Assembly (NCBI GenBank): GCA_022794265.1
Contig: JAAWEK010000005.1
Coordinates: 124,001-188,000, forward strand
DNA length: 64,000 bases
Direction of reading: 5' to 3'
Source: Lachnospiraceae bacterium
Lineage (GTDB): Bacteria; Bacillota; Clostridia; Lachnospirales; Lachnospiraceae
Both the position numbers and the translations under genes were made by a program. The notes beneath the pieces were generated by a model, which saw nothing but the letters and a program-made list of their open reading frames with translations, was not told the origin of the DNA and did not search any database. Below, piece after piece: positions 1 to 8,739 of the stretch (within the stretch, counting starts at the first letter, position 1; each line of letters opens with the position of its first letter).

Positions 1-915
1 CCCATTTATCCCGAAACAGCTCCAGCTCATTTAAGGCAGTTTCTTCCGTTGGGGCGGCATATACAAGCTTTAAGTCCACCATCAGCTTTTTTATATCCTT
101 GTAGGAAACGAACTTTGTGCTGTTCCTGATCTGCTGGATTTCCGTCTGCGGATAGACTGCCTCTATTGCCTGGGGAAAGCCTGTAAGCCCGTCCACACAG
201 GCGATCAGGATATCCTCCACGCCACGGTTCTTTAACCCGTTCATGATGGTCAGCCAGAATTTGGCGCTTTCGTTCTCACCAACATACATGCCAGGAGCAT
301 CTTTCTTTCCTTCCATGTCAATCCCCAGGGCATTGTACACAGCGCGTTTTATGATCCTGCCCTCACAGCGGACATGGTAATGGATGGCATCCAGAAAGAC
401 TACTGCATAGACCTCCTCTAAGGGGCGTTCCTGCCATTCCTTTACGATAGGGAGTATCTTGTCGGTGCCCCGGCTGATGGTGCTGTCTGAAATGTCTATG
501 TCGTAGAGCTCTTTCATATGGGTCTCGATATCCCCGGTAGTCATGCCTTTTGCATACATGGAAAGTATTTTTTCCTCCATGTCCTGTGTCACTGTATTCT
601 GGTATTTTTTGATAAGCTGTGGCTCATAGTCTCCGTTCCGGTCACGGGGGATTGAGACATCCATATCTCCATAACTGGTATGCATTGTCTTTTTTGAGTG
701 TCCGTTTTCTTGTTGCGGTAATCATACTTTGAGTAGCCGAGCTCTTCGTCCAGTTCCTCATCCAGTACGCCTTCGAGAAGGACGGACATCATGTCACGCA
801 TGACGGAGTTTACATCGGTGCCATCTTTGATGCGGATATCGTTATCTTTCAGATAATCATGCATCATTTCTCTCATTGCTGCTTTTTGTGGACTGTCATT
901 TTTTCTTCTTGCCAT
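1..915 (-). pseudogene. IS256-family transposase, frameshifted and truncated at the window edge
   Basis: The start is the ATG at 915 behind a GGAGGTTTTATTT ribosome site at 916-928. The N-terminus (MARRKNDSPQKAAMREM) and the LLEGVLDEELDEELGY region are typical of IS256 transposases. The frame is lost near position 705. Just after the residues YDYRNKKTD, the family-conserved NSRNGHSKKT segment is missing bases. The downstream part continues in another frame with the usual landmarks, including TTGDIETHMKELYDIDISDS, a DDE-type VVFLDAIHYHVR stretch and the LNELELFRDKW end. Repeated AAACGGACA-like sequence at the break suggests a short deletion between direct repeats. A functional DDE transposase is not made from this copy. 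Confidence 0.85.
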
Positions 916-990
916 AAATAAAACCTCCAAACTGTGTAATCTTATCTTACATCAATTTGGAAGTTTACACAAACTTTGGGATAGTTCCCT
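1..990 (-). mobile_element. IS256-family insertion sequence, truncated by the window edge
   Basis: This minus-strand element carries a mutator/IS256-type transposase that runs off the left edge. The right boundary is placed at about 960-990, where an AT-rich terminal segment (GGAAGTTTACACAAAC at about 958-973) lies between the transposase ribosome site and unrelated sequence. The opposite end and any target duplication are outside the window, so the boundary is approximate. The transposase is broken, so this copy is probably immobile unless acted on in trans. Confidence 0.7.
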
Positions 991-1042
991 CAAGCTCCAA
1001 ACTATAGAATATGGAGAGACTGAGCCTTTAATAATATAAGGT

Positions 1043-2383
1043 TTAATTTACAATACATCTATTCATATATTGTGAATAGTTATCTAAGAATGTTTTGGCA
1101 TACTTTTCATCAGGAGTATTATCTAAACGGCATATCGTCTTATATATATGTTTAAGAAGGAAAAATTGATGTTGTTCTATAATCTTATTTTCGTAAATTT
1201 CCATCCATTTTAGAATATATTTTAACTCTGAAAATGTACCTATTTTTCCTATTGCTTCAATAATGCTTGAAATTGTAAAATAATTTTCCTCCCTTTCAAG
1301 CTGTTTTAAAAGAGCAGTTATTCCATTATATAATCGTTTTTCGCCAATAATATCTGCCATATGTTCGCGTATATGACAATCTGAATCGAAAAGAGAATCA
1401 ATTATCATTTGATTGATTTCCATGTAATTTGTTGTCATTAGAAAACTTTCCAATTTATAACGATTTAAATCAATAGTGGTTGATTTTGAACGTGAAAAAT
1501 AGCCAATTATCCACGGCATTGTTATTTTTATTAATTTTTTTCTTTTAGCAAGTACTAACATTAAATCGGTTTTCCATGAAAGGATTTCTTCTTCCATATC
1601 ATCTATGCAAATGAATAATTCATTTAAAAAATTATACACAAATGATTCACCTATTTTAGACGAATGACAATATGCCAGAAGATTGTAATATACATTTAGC
1701 AACCCATCTAGATTTTCGTTCTTACCTTCTTTTAATAAATGTAATATTAAAACCTCATAATCTTTATAAAAATTAATTAATTCGCTATCATCATATATAT
1801 CACTTTTATTATTTAGAATATTGGTTATCATTGTTATATTTTCTCCAAAATATTCCTGAAGATAGTCGATAAAGCTTTCTCTTGACTCACAAATTAAATT
1901 TGTAATACCACACAAATTTAAAGTTTCATGAAAATCAAATACGTACTTACTTTCTTGAATAAAATTAAGTATAGTTGCTGTAAGGAATCTAAGATTGTTA
2001 GGGTCATACTCTATATAAGTTAAATGTGTTAAATCAAATGGCATTTTGGAATTCTTTTGCTTTATCATAAGTATATTTTGCGCATCTTTAAAAGAATGTG
2101 CAATCCCTAATTCATAAAAAACGTTAGGGTTATAATTTGTTAAATCTGCAATTATGTATCGTGATTTTAATATTTCCATTAGAATCTTGTTTAATATAGG
2201 TTTTGATCCAACAATTTCATCAGCTCTATTACAAATAAATCCATTGTCATTTAAATCCTGTTTTATCATACCATAAATGTAATCAAAACTTGAATTAAAT
2301 GGCATAAGCATAAAACATCTGTTTTTTTCAATAGGTATTCGTTCATTGATAAACTGACGGGGATAAATTTTATAATCTTTCAC
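1043..2383 (-). CDS. TIR/deoxyribosyltransferase-like protein with C-terminal HEAT-like repeats
   Basis: This 446-residue soluble protein has no signal peptide. It starts at a GTG (2383) with AAGGAG upstream. Residues 20-130 carry the hallmark of the TIR-like / nucleoside 2-deoxyribosyltransferase-like superfamily: CFMLMPF at 23-29, RADEI at 53-57, IIADLT at 77-82 and NPNVFYELGIAH at 85-96. Glu91 sits where these folds place their catalytic acid. The C-terminal half is helical. The stretch near residues 325-400 (IREHMADIIGEK..., FTISSIIEAIGKIG) resembles HEAT repeats. Such N-termini occur in NAD-consuming or nucleotide-cleaving immune effectors, so a defence role is plausible but inferred. 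It stands alone next to an IS256 remnant and is notably AT-rich, which suggests acquisition. Confidence 0.65.
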   Translation of the reverse strand: MKDYKIYPRQFINERIPIEKNRCFMLMPFNSSFDYIYGMIKQDLNDNGFICNRADEIVGSKPILNKILMEILKSRYIIADLTNYNPNVFYELGIAHSFKDAQNILMIKQKNSKMPFDLTHLTYIEYDPNNLRFLTATILNFIQESKYVFDFHETLNLCGITNLICESRESFIDYLQEYFGENITMITNILNNKSDIYDDSELINFYKDYEVLILHLLKEGKNENLDGLLNVYYNLLAYCHSSKIGESFVYNFLNELFICIDDMEEEILSWKTDLMLVLAKRKKLIKITMPWIIGYFSRSKSTTIDLNRYKLESFLMTTNYMEINQMIIDSLFDSDCHIREHMADIIGEKRLYNGITALLKQLEREENYFTISSIIEAIGKIGTFSELKYILKWMEIYENKIIEQHQFFLLKHIYKTICRLDNTPDEKYAKTFLDNYSQYMNRCIVN

Positions 2384-2690
2384 TTAGTTAACTCTCCTTT
2401 GTATGAATTTATTCTAAAGAAGTATTGACTCAATACAAATTTAAATCATACTTCAAATAGGTAAATACTTACTATTCTAATTATCTTTGTTTTAAAAATG
2501 CTAGATAATGGATTTTTATCTGCATTAATTTATACTTGGATAACTATTAATTATCCTTCACTTCATCCAAATCCATAACATATTCTTATTAAAAATCTTA
2601 CCACTCCCGACACAATTCGTCAAACATTTTTCATCGACACCTTTCGACAATTCTTGTCGAAAAAAACATCCTTCCTCTCCCTATCCAATT
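2384..2690. other. AT-rich intergenic region with the promoter of the TIR-like gene
   Basis: This 307-base stretch lies upstream of the TIR-like gene and downstream of the ABC permease stop. It is very AT-rich up to about 2570. It also holds the paired Spo0A-box-like motifs listed separately. I see no gene in it. Confidence 0.5.
2634..2662. promoter_or_regulatory. inverted pair of Spo0A-box-like motifs
   Basis: TTTCGACAA (2642-2650) and TTGTCGAAA (2654-2662) form a perfect 9-base inverted repeat around TTC. Each arm matches the core of the Spo0A box (TGTCGAA). A third, weaker copy (TCGACAC, 2634-2640) lies beside it. No U-tract follows the hairpin in either direction, so it is not a standard terminator. 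It sits about 260 bases upstream of the TIR-like gene. Binding by Spo0A is inferred from the motif only. Confidence 0.4.
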
Positions 2691-3779
2691 TCACTTTACC
2701 ACTTCATCAACCACTTCAAAACAACCCTTTTCCTTCTCCCCCACACATCTCCCACAACTCCATATCATCCCCCCCGCCAGTATCCCATAAACCATTCCCC
2801 CAAACCAAACATCCGGAATCCCTGCCATCACATGATACTCCTTAAAATTATCAAACCCACCAAGCCCCTTACACATCATCAAATCCTGCAGCACCCTGTT
2901 CATATACGAATACAAAAAATACGGTATATATACTGCCCCAAGGGTAACCACATATGTCACAATATTCCTATGCGACAGCACCGCCACCCACATAACAAAC
3001 ACTCCAAACACCACCGCAAAAAATGCCCGTGTTACCACTGTCAGGCAGATATACTGCATAACCGACATATCCAGATTACTGTTTTCCATAACCGTCAGGC
3101 TTCTGATATCCGCATTTAGATTTCCCAAATCAAATTTCACATACTTTGTTACGAATTCCAGAACCGGAAATAAAAAACCGATGCCGGCGGAAATCGTCAG
3201 TACCACCGCCAGCCGGTTATAAAACAGCCGGCCGGTCCCATACCGGGAAGACCTTATCATCGGAACCGTTCCGCAGGAATAATCCTCTGTAAACACCGGG
3301 GCAATCAGAAGAATAAGAATGACAAGCATTACGACATCCATTTTCATATTCTCTATATAATCCTTAATTCCGATATCATAAAAATATTCGGGCGTACCAT
3401 CAACCCCGGAATAATAACTGCTTTTTTCCACAATATACTCTACCGTACGAATCCGGTTTTTAGCGCTTTTAATGTCACCGGAAATCTTCCGGTATACTTC
3501 CGCACCAATCTCATTATTTTTATACTGCTCCTCATACAATTCCTCGTCACTAATCAGATTCTGCAGCCGCTCATACTCCCGCTCTATCCAAGCCTGCTTT
3601 TCGGCGGTATATTCCCCCTGCAGTTCCTCCATATAAAACCGGTAAACTTTCAGATTAAAACCTTCAAACATAACTGACTGGGACTGCATGGACAAAAATA
3701 TCTCTGCAGCAATTCCCACCAGCAGCACAATTAAAATCTTTTTTTTGCAAAACAATTTATAGAATTCTAATTTTAACAT
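2691..3779 (-). CDS. ABC-2 type transporter permease
   Basis: This 362-residue membrane protein is the last gene of the exporter cluster; it starts 3 bases after the ATPase stop. It has one N-terminal membrane segment (about residues 14-30), then a charged, helical, probably extracytoplasmic stretch of about 110 residues. Several hydrophobic segments follow (VVMLVILILLIAPVF, LAVVLTISAGIGFLFPVL, IVTYVVTLGAVYIPYF and others). This is the layout of ABC-2 exporters with a large first loop, as in BcrB/NatB-like and gliding-type permeases. It probably pairs with the ATPase at 3783-4529 and the second permease at 4534-5739. The substrate is unknown; the secreted protein and lipoproteins upstream suggest a peptide or cell-envelope role. 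Confidence 0.75.
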   Translation of the reverse strand: MLKLEFYKLFCKKKILIVLLVGIAAEIFLSMQSQSVMFEGFNLKVYRFYMEELQGEYTAEKQAWIEREYERLQNLISDEELYEEQYKNNEIGAEVYRKISGDIKSAKNRIRTVEYIVEKSSYYSGVDGTPEYFYDIGIKDYIENMKMDVVMLVILILLIAPVFTEDYSCGTVPMIRSSRYGTGRLFYNRLAVVLTISAGIGFLFPVLEFVTKYVKFDLGNLNADIRSLTVMENSNLDMSVMQYICLTVVTRAFFAVVFGVFVMWVAVLSHRNIVTYVVTLGAVYIPYFLYSYMNRVLQDLMMCKGLGGFDNFKEYHVMAGIPDVWFGGMVYGILAGGMIWSCGRCVGEKEKGCFEVVDEVVK

Positions 3780-3782
3780 CGC

Positions 3783-4529
3783 TTATTCCGCCTCATCATT
3801 AAAATAGTACATATACACATCCTCTAACGTAATGGACTCCCTGCTGCTGCTCCATTCCTCGTCTGCAATCAGTTTTGCAGCCTGCTCCCGCTCTTCAAAT
3901 CCTATGATATTGCCTTCCTTGATTAAAATTACATACTTCGCAATGGAATCGATATCCGACACAATATGCGTGGACAAAATAATGGTTTTATCTTCTGCCA
4001 GATTACTCAGAAGATTTCGGAAATTTAATCTCTCTTTTGGGTCCAGACCCACCGTGGGTTCATCCATAATCAATATCTGAGGGTCCCCCACCAAAGTCAC
4101 CGCAATCCCCAGCCGCTGTTTCATTCCGCCGGAAAAAGTTTTCACCTTCTCATTTTTATGCTCCGACAGATGAACCATTTCCAGTACCGTATCCACTCTG
4201 CCGGCAATTTCGTTTTTTTGCACTCCCCGCAGTACTGCAAAATATTCCAATGTCTTACCTGCTGTAAAATCACCGTAATACCCTACCCGCTGGGGCAGAT
4301 ATCCGATATTTTTACGATATTTCTCCTTCAGTTTCCGTATCTCTTTTCCATCATAAACGACTGTTCCGGCCGTGGGTTCCAGAATATCCGAAACAATATT
4401 CATCAGAGTCGACTTTCCGGCGCCGTTCGGCCCAAGTAAACCATAAATTCCATTTTTAAATTGAATATTAACATTATGTAATGCTTCTTTTTTCCCATAC
4501 CTCTTACTAACACCTTTAAGCTCCAACAT
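3783..4529 (-). CDS. ABC transporter ATP-binding protein
   Basis: This is a cytoplasmic ATPase of about 248 residues for the adjoining permeases. The start is set at the ATG at 4529 (MLELKGVSKRYG), 4 bases after the upstream permease stop, because the reading frame further upstream overlaps that gene. All nucleotide-binding motifs are visible: Walker A GPNGAGKST, a Q-loop (YLPQRVGYY), signature FSGGMKQRLG, Walker B LIMDEPTVGLD and the switch His in LSTHIVSDI. The C-terminal SITLEDVYMYYF tail is typical of BcrA/CcmA-like exporter ATPases. Tight spacing on both sides supports one transcript with the two permeases. Confidence 0.88.
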   Translation of the reverse strand: MLELKGVSKRYGKKEALHNVNIQFKNGIYGLLGPNGAGKSTLMNIVSDILEPTAGTVVYDGKEIRKLKEKYRKNIGYLPQRVGYYGDFTAGKTLEYFAVLRGVQKNEIAGRVDTVLEMVHLSEHKNEKVKTFSGGMKQRLGIAVTLVGDPQILIMDEPTVGLDPKERLNFRNLLSNLAEDKTIILSTHIVSDIDSIAKYVILIKEGNIIGFEEREQAAKLIADEEWSSSRESITLEDVYMYYFNDEAE

Positions 4530-4533
4530 CCCG

Positions 4534-5739
4534 CTACACACCTCGCCTTCTAAATCTTCTGATATACAATGGATAACCGGCCGCTGCAATTATTACGGCA
4601 AGCAGAATATTTACCAAAACCGTAACGCTGAGAACGGAAACTGGATAATTCAAAATATTCAGCGGTTCATATTTCTTTAAATAACCTATACCATCGCCAA
4701 TCAGAACAAACGGCGAATACATACGGACATAAGAATAGAAACCACCCTGCTGTATCAGGGTTCCCAAACTTGTTACATAACTGCCGGAAAAATAATAACA
4801 CAGACCAAAACCGCCAATGCCAATAAACGTATTGATTGCCAGCGGAATAATATTTTTTTGAAAACAGATGGATATCACAGTGAATATACAAATCAGCACC
4901 AGATATCCCAATGCCCGCAGTGCCGTGATTACAATGACCAGTTCTACCAGATTCAGATGATACGGCGAATAAATAAATAATTCTAAATTTTGAACCGCAT
5001 CCATCCATTCACTCATATCCCCATAAGTAAATGACAACAACACCATACTGACCGTCTGCAACAGCGATAACAGAACGGCAAATCCCATGGCAACCGCCAG
5101 TTTCCCTGCATAAGTATGTCCTCTGCCCCGATAGGAAGAATACACCAGTGTAAACGTCCCCTTCCTGTGTTCAATCAGAAACATGCTGCAGGAAACAATC
5201 ACCAAAAGCACAATATTTACAAAATCCACGGTTTCCGCTACGGTAAAAATGCCTGCAATATCTTCCAGTCTGCTACCGTCATGTATCACCAGTTCCACAT
5301 TACTACTATACATTTTCTCTATTTTTTTATTAACTCTGGCATAATATGTATCCCTGGATTTCTTCAGACGCCCGGCATTTTTCACCACCTGCTCCCGGTA
5401 TTCTGTTACCTGCCTGCAGACATCCGCTTTGCTGTACAGATACTGGTATTTTTGAAAAACCAAAAACTCATTATTATTCTCCGGATTTGTTTCCATAGAC
5501 ACCTGTTCTTCCATATAAGCCCGCTTTTCGTCAGTTAAAGTGGTTATAAGATTCATTCGTTCTTCCGAATAACTTCCCATACAGTCTTTATATGAATGTT
5601 CCGATTCCATATCCACACTTTTTTCATTCTGTTTTTGACTAATATAGCATTGATAAGAATAATACACTCCATAAAAAAATGTAATTAACAGTCCGGCCAA
5701 AAGTATTATATTCAAATGTTTTTTTATCTCAAACCCCAT
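4534..5739 (-). CDS. ABC-2 type transporter permease
   Basis: This is a permease of about 401 residues. The ATG at 5739 (MGFEIKKHLNI) is preferred: an AGGTG site lies about 9 bases upstream, and longer starts would run into the preceding lipoprotein gene. It has one N-terminal membrane helix (LNIILLAGLLITFFYGVYY), a long charged extracytoplasmic stretch rich in Glu, Lys and Tyr, then five or six hydrophobic segments. The layout matches the 362-residue permease at 2691-3779, so the two are probably a heterodimer driven by the ATPase between them. The family is clear (ABC-2); the substrate cannot be read from sequence. Confidence 0.72.
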   Translation of the reverse strand: MGFEIKKHLNIILLAGLLITFFYGVYYSYQCYISQKQNEKSVDMESEHSYKDCMGSYSEERMNLITTLTDEKRAYMEEQVSMETNPENNNEFLVFQKYQYLYSKADVCRQVTEYREQVVKNAGRLKKSRDTYYARVNKKIEKMYSSNVELVIHDGSRLEDIAGIFTVAETVDFVNIVLLVIVSCSMFLIEHRKGTFTLVYSSYRGRGHTYAGKLAVAMGFAVLLSLLQTVSMVLLSFTYGDMSEWMDAVQNLELFIYSPYHLNLVELVIVITALRALGYLVLICIFTVISICFQKNIIPLAINTFIGIGGFGLCYYFSGSYVTSLGTLIQQGGFYSYVRMYSPFVLIGDGIGYLKKYEPLNILNYPVSVLSVTVLVNILLAVIIAAAGYPLYIRRFRRRGV

Positions 5740-5764
5740 TACCATCACCTGTTTACATATTGAA

Positions 5765-6802
5765 TTATTCCAATAAGTATTCCTTATAATTTTTTCCGTC
5801 CAAAGACATTTCTGCAATGCCTCCTTCAAACCAGCTATACATTTTATCATTTATGCATAGAATACCACTGCCTGCATCCATATTCTGATATTCCGTATAA
5901 TCTGCAATAAAATTGCCTTTTACATCATAAATAGATTTCTTTGTATCTGAACCTCCATAAATATATCCATTATGTACAGAAAACATCAGCATATCATCTG
6001 CAAGTTTTTCAATACTGCCATCTTTCAATGAATAACAATTTAATTCTTCAAATTCATTGGAAAAATAAATATTTTCATCATCATTGTCACAGGCAAATAC
6101 TTTTCCATCCCAGTCCATCATTTTGGATTCCTTTGTCTCCAAATCAACTTTTACCAGTTTATATAAATCATTGACGTAATAATATTGATTTTCATAAATC
6201 ATTCCCCACGGAAATTTCCCCACATCACCGTACCAGTAAAGTACCTGAAAATCCCTGTTCAACAGATAGGCATGCCGATGTCCCTCAACCTTTAATATAT
6301 CATCACTGATTACTCTCACATAAAATACTGCTGTACTGTCATCCACAGCCAAATCCGCATCCATCTCTTTTGGAATCGGATTGTCAAACACAACTTTGCC
6401 CGTATCACAATCCAGAATATATCCTTTGTCTTCGATTGCTCCACCATTGTAATGTGCCTCATTATAGGATTTATAAAGTTTACCGCCAAACACAAAGTAT
6501 TCTCCGCTGTTAATAAAAGCTTCACAGGATTCATCTTCATGAGGACATGATGCAATCTGGCAATTTACTGTTAATGTACCATCCTTATCTAATTTCCAGT
6601 AAGCTTCTGAACCATTATCAAAATACTTATTCTCATCATCGTACAAGCCCCCCCTGTTATTCAGTCTCTCTGCATTTTTTAATTCTCCGGTTCCTCCAAA
6701 ATAATTCAGATTTTTCTTTTCCTGTTCATTATTTCCACAGCCTGCAATAAATGTACCTAGAATAATTACACCTAAAAACAACCCTGCCGCCCTTTTATTC
6801 AT
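5765..6802 (-). CDS. lipoprotein with a probable beta-propeller domain
   Basis: This 345-residue exported lipoprotein has a signal peptide ending in a lipobox (FIAGC, Cys22). The mature part has repeated short segments of the form 'xxxYxxxDLYKLVKVDLETK' and 'NCYSLKDGSIEKLADDM', as in DUF5050-like or other beta-propellers that display values in a cycle of strands. Its ATG overlaps the end of the upstream lipoprotein gene by 8 bases, so the two are translationally coupled. It lies directly upstream of the exporter permease. A role as an accessory or sensing lipoprotein for the exporter is inferred from position only. Confidence 0.6.
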   Translation of the reverse strand: MNKRAAGLFLGVIILGTFIAGCGNNEQEKKNLNYFGGTGELKNAERLNNRGGLYDDENKYFDNGSEAYWKLDKDGTLTVNCQIASCPHEDESCEAFINSGEYFVFGGKLYKSYNEAHYNGGAIEDKGYILDCDTGKVVFDNPIPKEMDADLAVDDSTAVFYVRVISDDILKVEGHRHAYLLNRDFQVLYWYGDVGKFPWGMIYENQYYYVNDLYKLVKVDLETKESKMMDWDGKVFACDNDDENIYFSNEFEELNCYSLKDGSIEKLADDMLMFSVHNGYIYGGSDTKKSIYDVKGNFIADYTEYQNMDAGSGILCINDKMYSWFEGGIAEMSLDGKNYKEYLLE

Positions 6803-7778
6803 TTATCTCAACCTCCGTATTCATTGCTTTTTTTACAACACAAAAATTATCATTCGTAAAATCAACCGTCACTGCAAATATGGTATGCTTTCCTTTTGCC
6901 AGATTCTCTGTTTTTATTTGCTTATCCATATATCCGTCTTCTTTTTTCTCCCACAGCAGATACGGTCTGTCATCAAATCCATTGTACAGTTCACCATCGC
7001 ACACCAGGATTGTCAGATACTGTCCCGGTTCATACAAAGAATCTGCCGTATAATGCAATTCTCCATTGTCACTTTGAACAATATAGTCCATTACCTCGTC
7101 GACATGGTCGGAGATATCCTGTATATTCTTTTGGTAGAGACTGTACAGGTCTTCGGTAAAAATATATCCGCTTCCCGGTTCATAAGTTTCCGGCGGAACT
7201 TCCCCGCCTTCTGATATAATCTTCTTCTGACAGGCCAGAATATCATTTTCAAATATGGTTACTTCCCCTTTATCATAAAAAGGTATAGCCATAAATAACA
7301 GTTGTTTGGAGGTTTGTCCACTTACACCATAGGGAGTAAATATCACAGAATGTGTACCTTCCACAGCATTTTTTATTGTCAATGCATGCTGCACTCCATT
7401 TTCATCGCCATCCATAGAAAACGGTATCATTTTTCCGTCTAATATAAGCATACATAAAACCGGAATATCATTATAAGAAGAAGTCCCCATATTGGCATAG
7501 AGCTTTACACCGATTTCCAAAGGTTCCCCACTGTAAACTATATCCTCCCCCAGATATAAACCGTACTTTTTCTCGCCTGTATCAGGATTCGTAATGCATT
7601 TATATATATTAGCTGCAAACTCGGTAGAATATTGCCTGTCGGCTGACGGCACTTCCTGCTCTGTATCCCGGTTCTCAATGTTTTCCTTTGTCTCATTGTC
7701 AGTCGGCTCAGTATTACAACCGGCACAATTAAAAATTACTGCAAAGAATAGCAGAATATAACAGAATCTTATTTTCAT
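6795..7778 (-). CDS. lipoprotein of unknown function
   Basis: This 327-residue protein has a short signal peptide and the lipobox CAGC (Cys21), then an acidic Thr/Asn/Glu-rich linker. The mature part appears to be beta-rich with two similar halves (about residues 60-165 and 200-320). Each half ends in a 'G.H.IF..TVD/YG' strand (GTHSVIFTPYGVSG and GKHTIFAVTVDF), suggesting two Ig-like or jelly-roll modules. I do not recognise a named family. It is the first gene after the 108-base leader repeat (7779-7887) and is coupled to the next lipoprotein, so the repeat probably lies in its 5' untranslated region. Confidence 0.55.
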   Translation of the reverse strand: MKIRFCYILLFFAVIFNCAGCNTEPTDNETKENIENRDTEQEVPSADRQYSTEFAANIYKCITNPDTGEKKYGLYLGEDIVYSGEPLEIGVKLYANMGTSSYNDIPVLCMLILDGKMIPFSMDGDENGVQHALTIKNAVEGTHSVIFTPYGVSGQTSKQLLFMAIPFYDKGEVTIFENDILACQKKIISEGGEVPPETYEPGSGYIFTEDLYSLYQKNIQDISDHVDEVMDYIVQSDNGELHYTADSLYEPGQYLTILVCDGELYNGFDDRPYLLWEKKEDGYMDKQIKTENLAKGKHTIFAVTVDFTNDNFCVVKKAMNTEVEINE

Positions 7779-7887
7779 ATTTCATACCCACACAAATCAC
7801 AGACTGACCTGTGATACCGCCCTGATAAACAGGTTGAAAGAAGGGCCTTTTACAATTTTCCTTTCTTTTGATAATTTCTTTCAACCT
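7779..7887 (-). repeat. dispersed leader repeat, copy A
   Basis: This segment of about 108 bases is closely similar to 16129-16237 in the same orientation. On the minus strand it folds as two hairpins. The arms AGGTTGAAAGAA (7831-7842) and TTCTTTCAACCT (7876-7887) pair perfectly across a 33-base loop. ATCACAG (7796-7802) pairs with CTGTGAT (7808-7814). It ends directly before the start of the lipoprotein gene, so it is probably a leader RNA or a small non-autonomous element. No U-tract follows. Confidence 0.65.
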
Positions 7888-7986
7888 TCTTCTATTCAGA
7901 ATTTCATAAACTTATATATCATTATTTGAAACATATTTACAGCCTCGCTTTAAAATTAAATAGTACATCATTATTTGTATTTTTAA

Positions 7987-8397
7987 CTAATTATAAATTC
8001 TCTTTGTCATACTTCCATATGTATCATCACTCACAGATATCAATGCGGTACCTTTTCCGCTTGAAATGCTGATTGCCGCATCAGCAGATGCTGAAATTTT
8101 ATATGCATTAACAGCGCTTGCTTTCTTCACAACATTCGATGTTGAATTACAATACAAAACAACTTCAATCCTAACATTATCATACTTATAGGCCTCTGGC
8201 TGCACCGCACTGCCCGTCAGCCTGTAAATTGCACCGCCATGTTTTGTGGAAGATAAGGAACAATCCCACGTTTTATTATATTTCCCACCAGTAGTCGTAA
8301 ATGACTCCGCTTTTGATACCATTGTATTTCCCAGCATACCAATCGCAACTATTGCAGATAATCCTGCTGCCCCTAACACCTTTTTTAATTTCTTCAT
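7987..8397 (-). CDS. small secreted protein of unknown function
   Basis: This is a protein of about 136 residues. The ATG at 8397 is chosen because AGGAG lies 10 bases upstream; the ATG at 8418 would place the ribosome site inside the gene. A classic signal peptide (MKKLKKVLGAAGLSAIVAIG...VSKA) leaves a mature domain of about 105 residues. The mature part is rich in Ser, Thr, Ala and Lys and has two cysteines (WDC and LYC) that could pair. It is not a recognised family; size and setting resemble exported bacteriocin-like or surface peptides. It is first in the cluster of two lipoproteins and an ABC exporter, 208 bases ahead of them with the leader repeat between. Confidence 0.65.
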   Translation of the reverse strand: MKKLKKVLGAAGLSAIVAIGMLGNTMVSKAESFTTTGGKYNKTWDCSLSSTKHGGAIYRLTGSAVQPEAYKYDNVRIEVVLYCNSTSNVVKKASAVNAYKISASADAAISISSGKGTALISVSDDTYGSMTKRIYN

Positions 8398-8739
8398 CCC
8401 ATCGTTTCTCCTTTTCATATAATAATTTTTATAATGATGTACTACTTAACTCTCCGCTTTTTCTGATAAATATTTCACTTATCATGTAATATTGTAATAT
8501 ACACAAAATACCTCCTATACAACAAGACCATTGACCATTCAAAGTATCTTTTGTAAAAGAGGTATTTAATTAAAATTTTAAATTCAATTAATATGTAATT
8601 CTTAAAAACTATTTGAAATATTATAACATTTTATTTATAACAATACAACATATAAGCATTATTTTCTTTAATAAAAATACTAACGGTTACAATTCAGCCC
8701 AATACCTGAACCGTAACCGCAAAATCCAATCCTGATCAA
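8398..8739. other. AT-rich intergenic region
   Basis: This stretch holds the promoter region of the small secreted protein and the terminator of the kinase-like gene (8684-8719). It has long A/T runs. No gene is visible. Confidence 0.5.
8684..8719 (-). terminator. intrinsic terminator after the kinase-like gene
   Basis: CGGTTAC (8684-8690) pairs with GTAACCG (8713-8719), and an inner TTCAG/CTGAA extends the stem. On the minus strand the stem is followed by a T-rich tract (TTAGTATTTTTATT). It lies 20 bases beyond the stop of the gene at 8740-9300. Confidence 0.65.

Noticed and set aside
2654..2845. Plus-strand frame rich in Pro, Ser and His
   Set aside because: It is the reverse side of the ABC permease end in C-rich sequence, with no ribosome site or family match.
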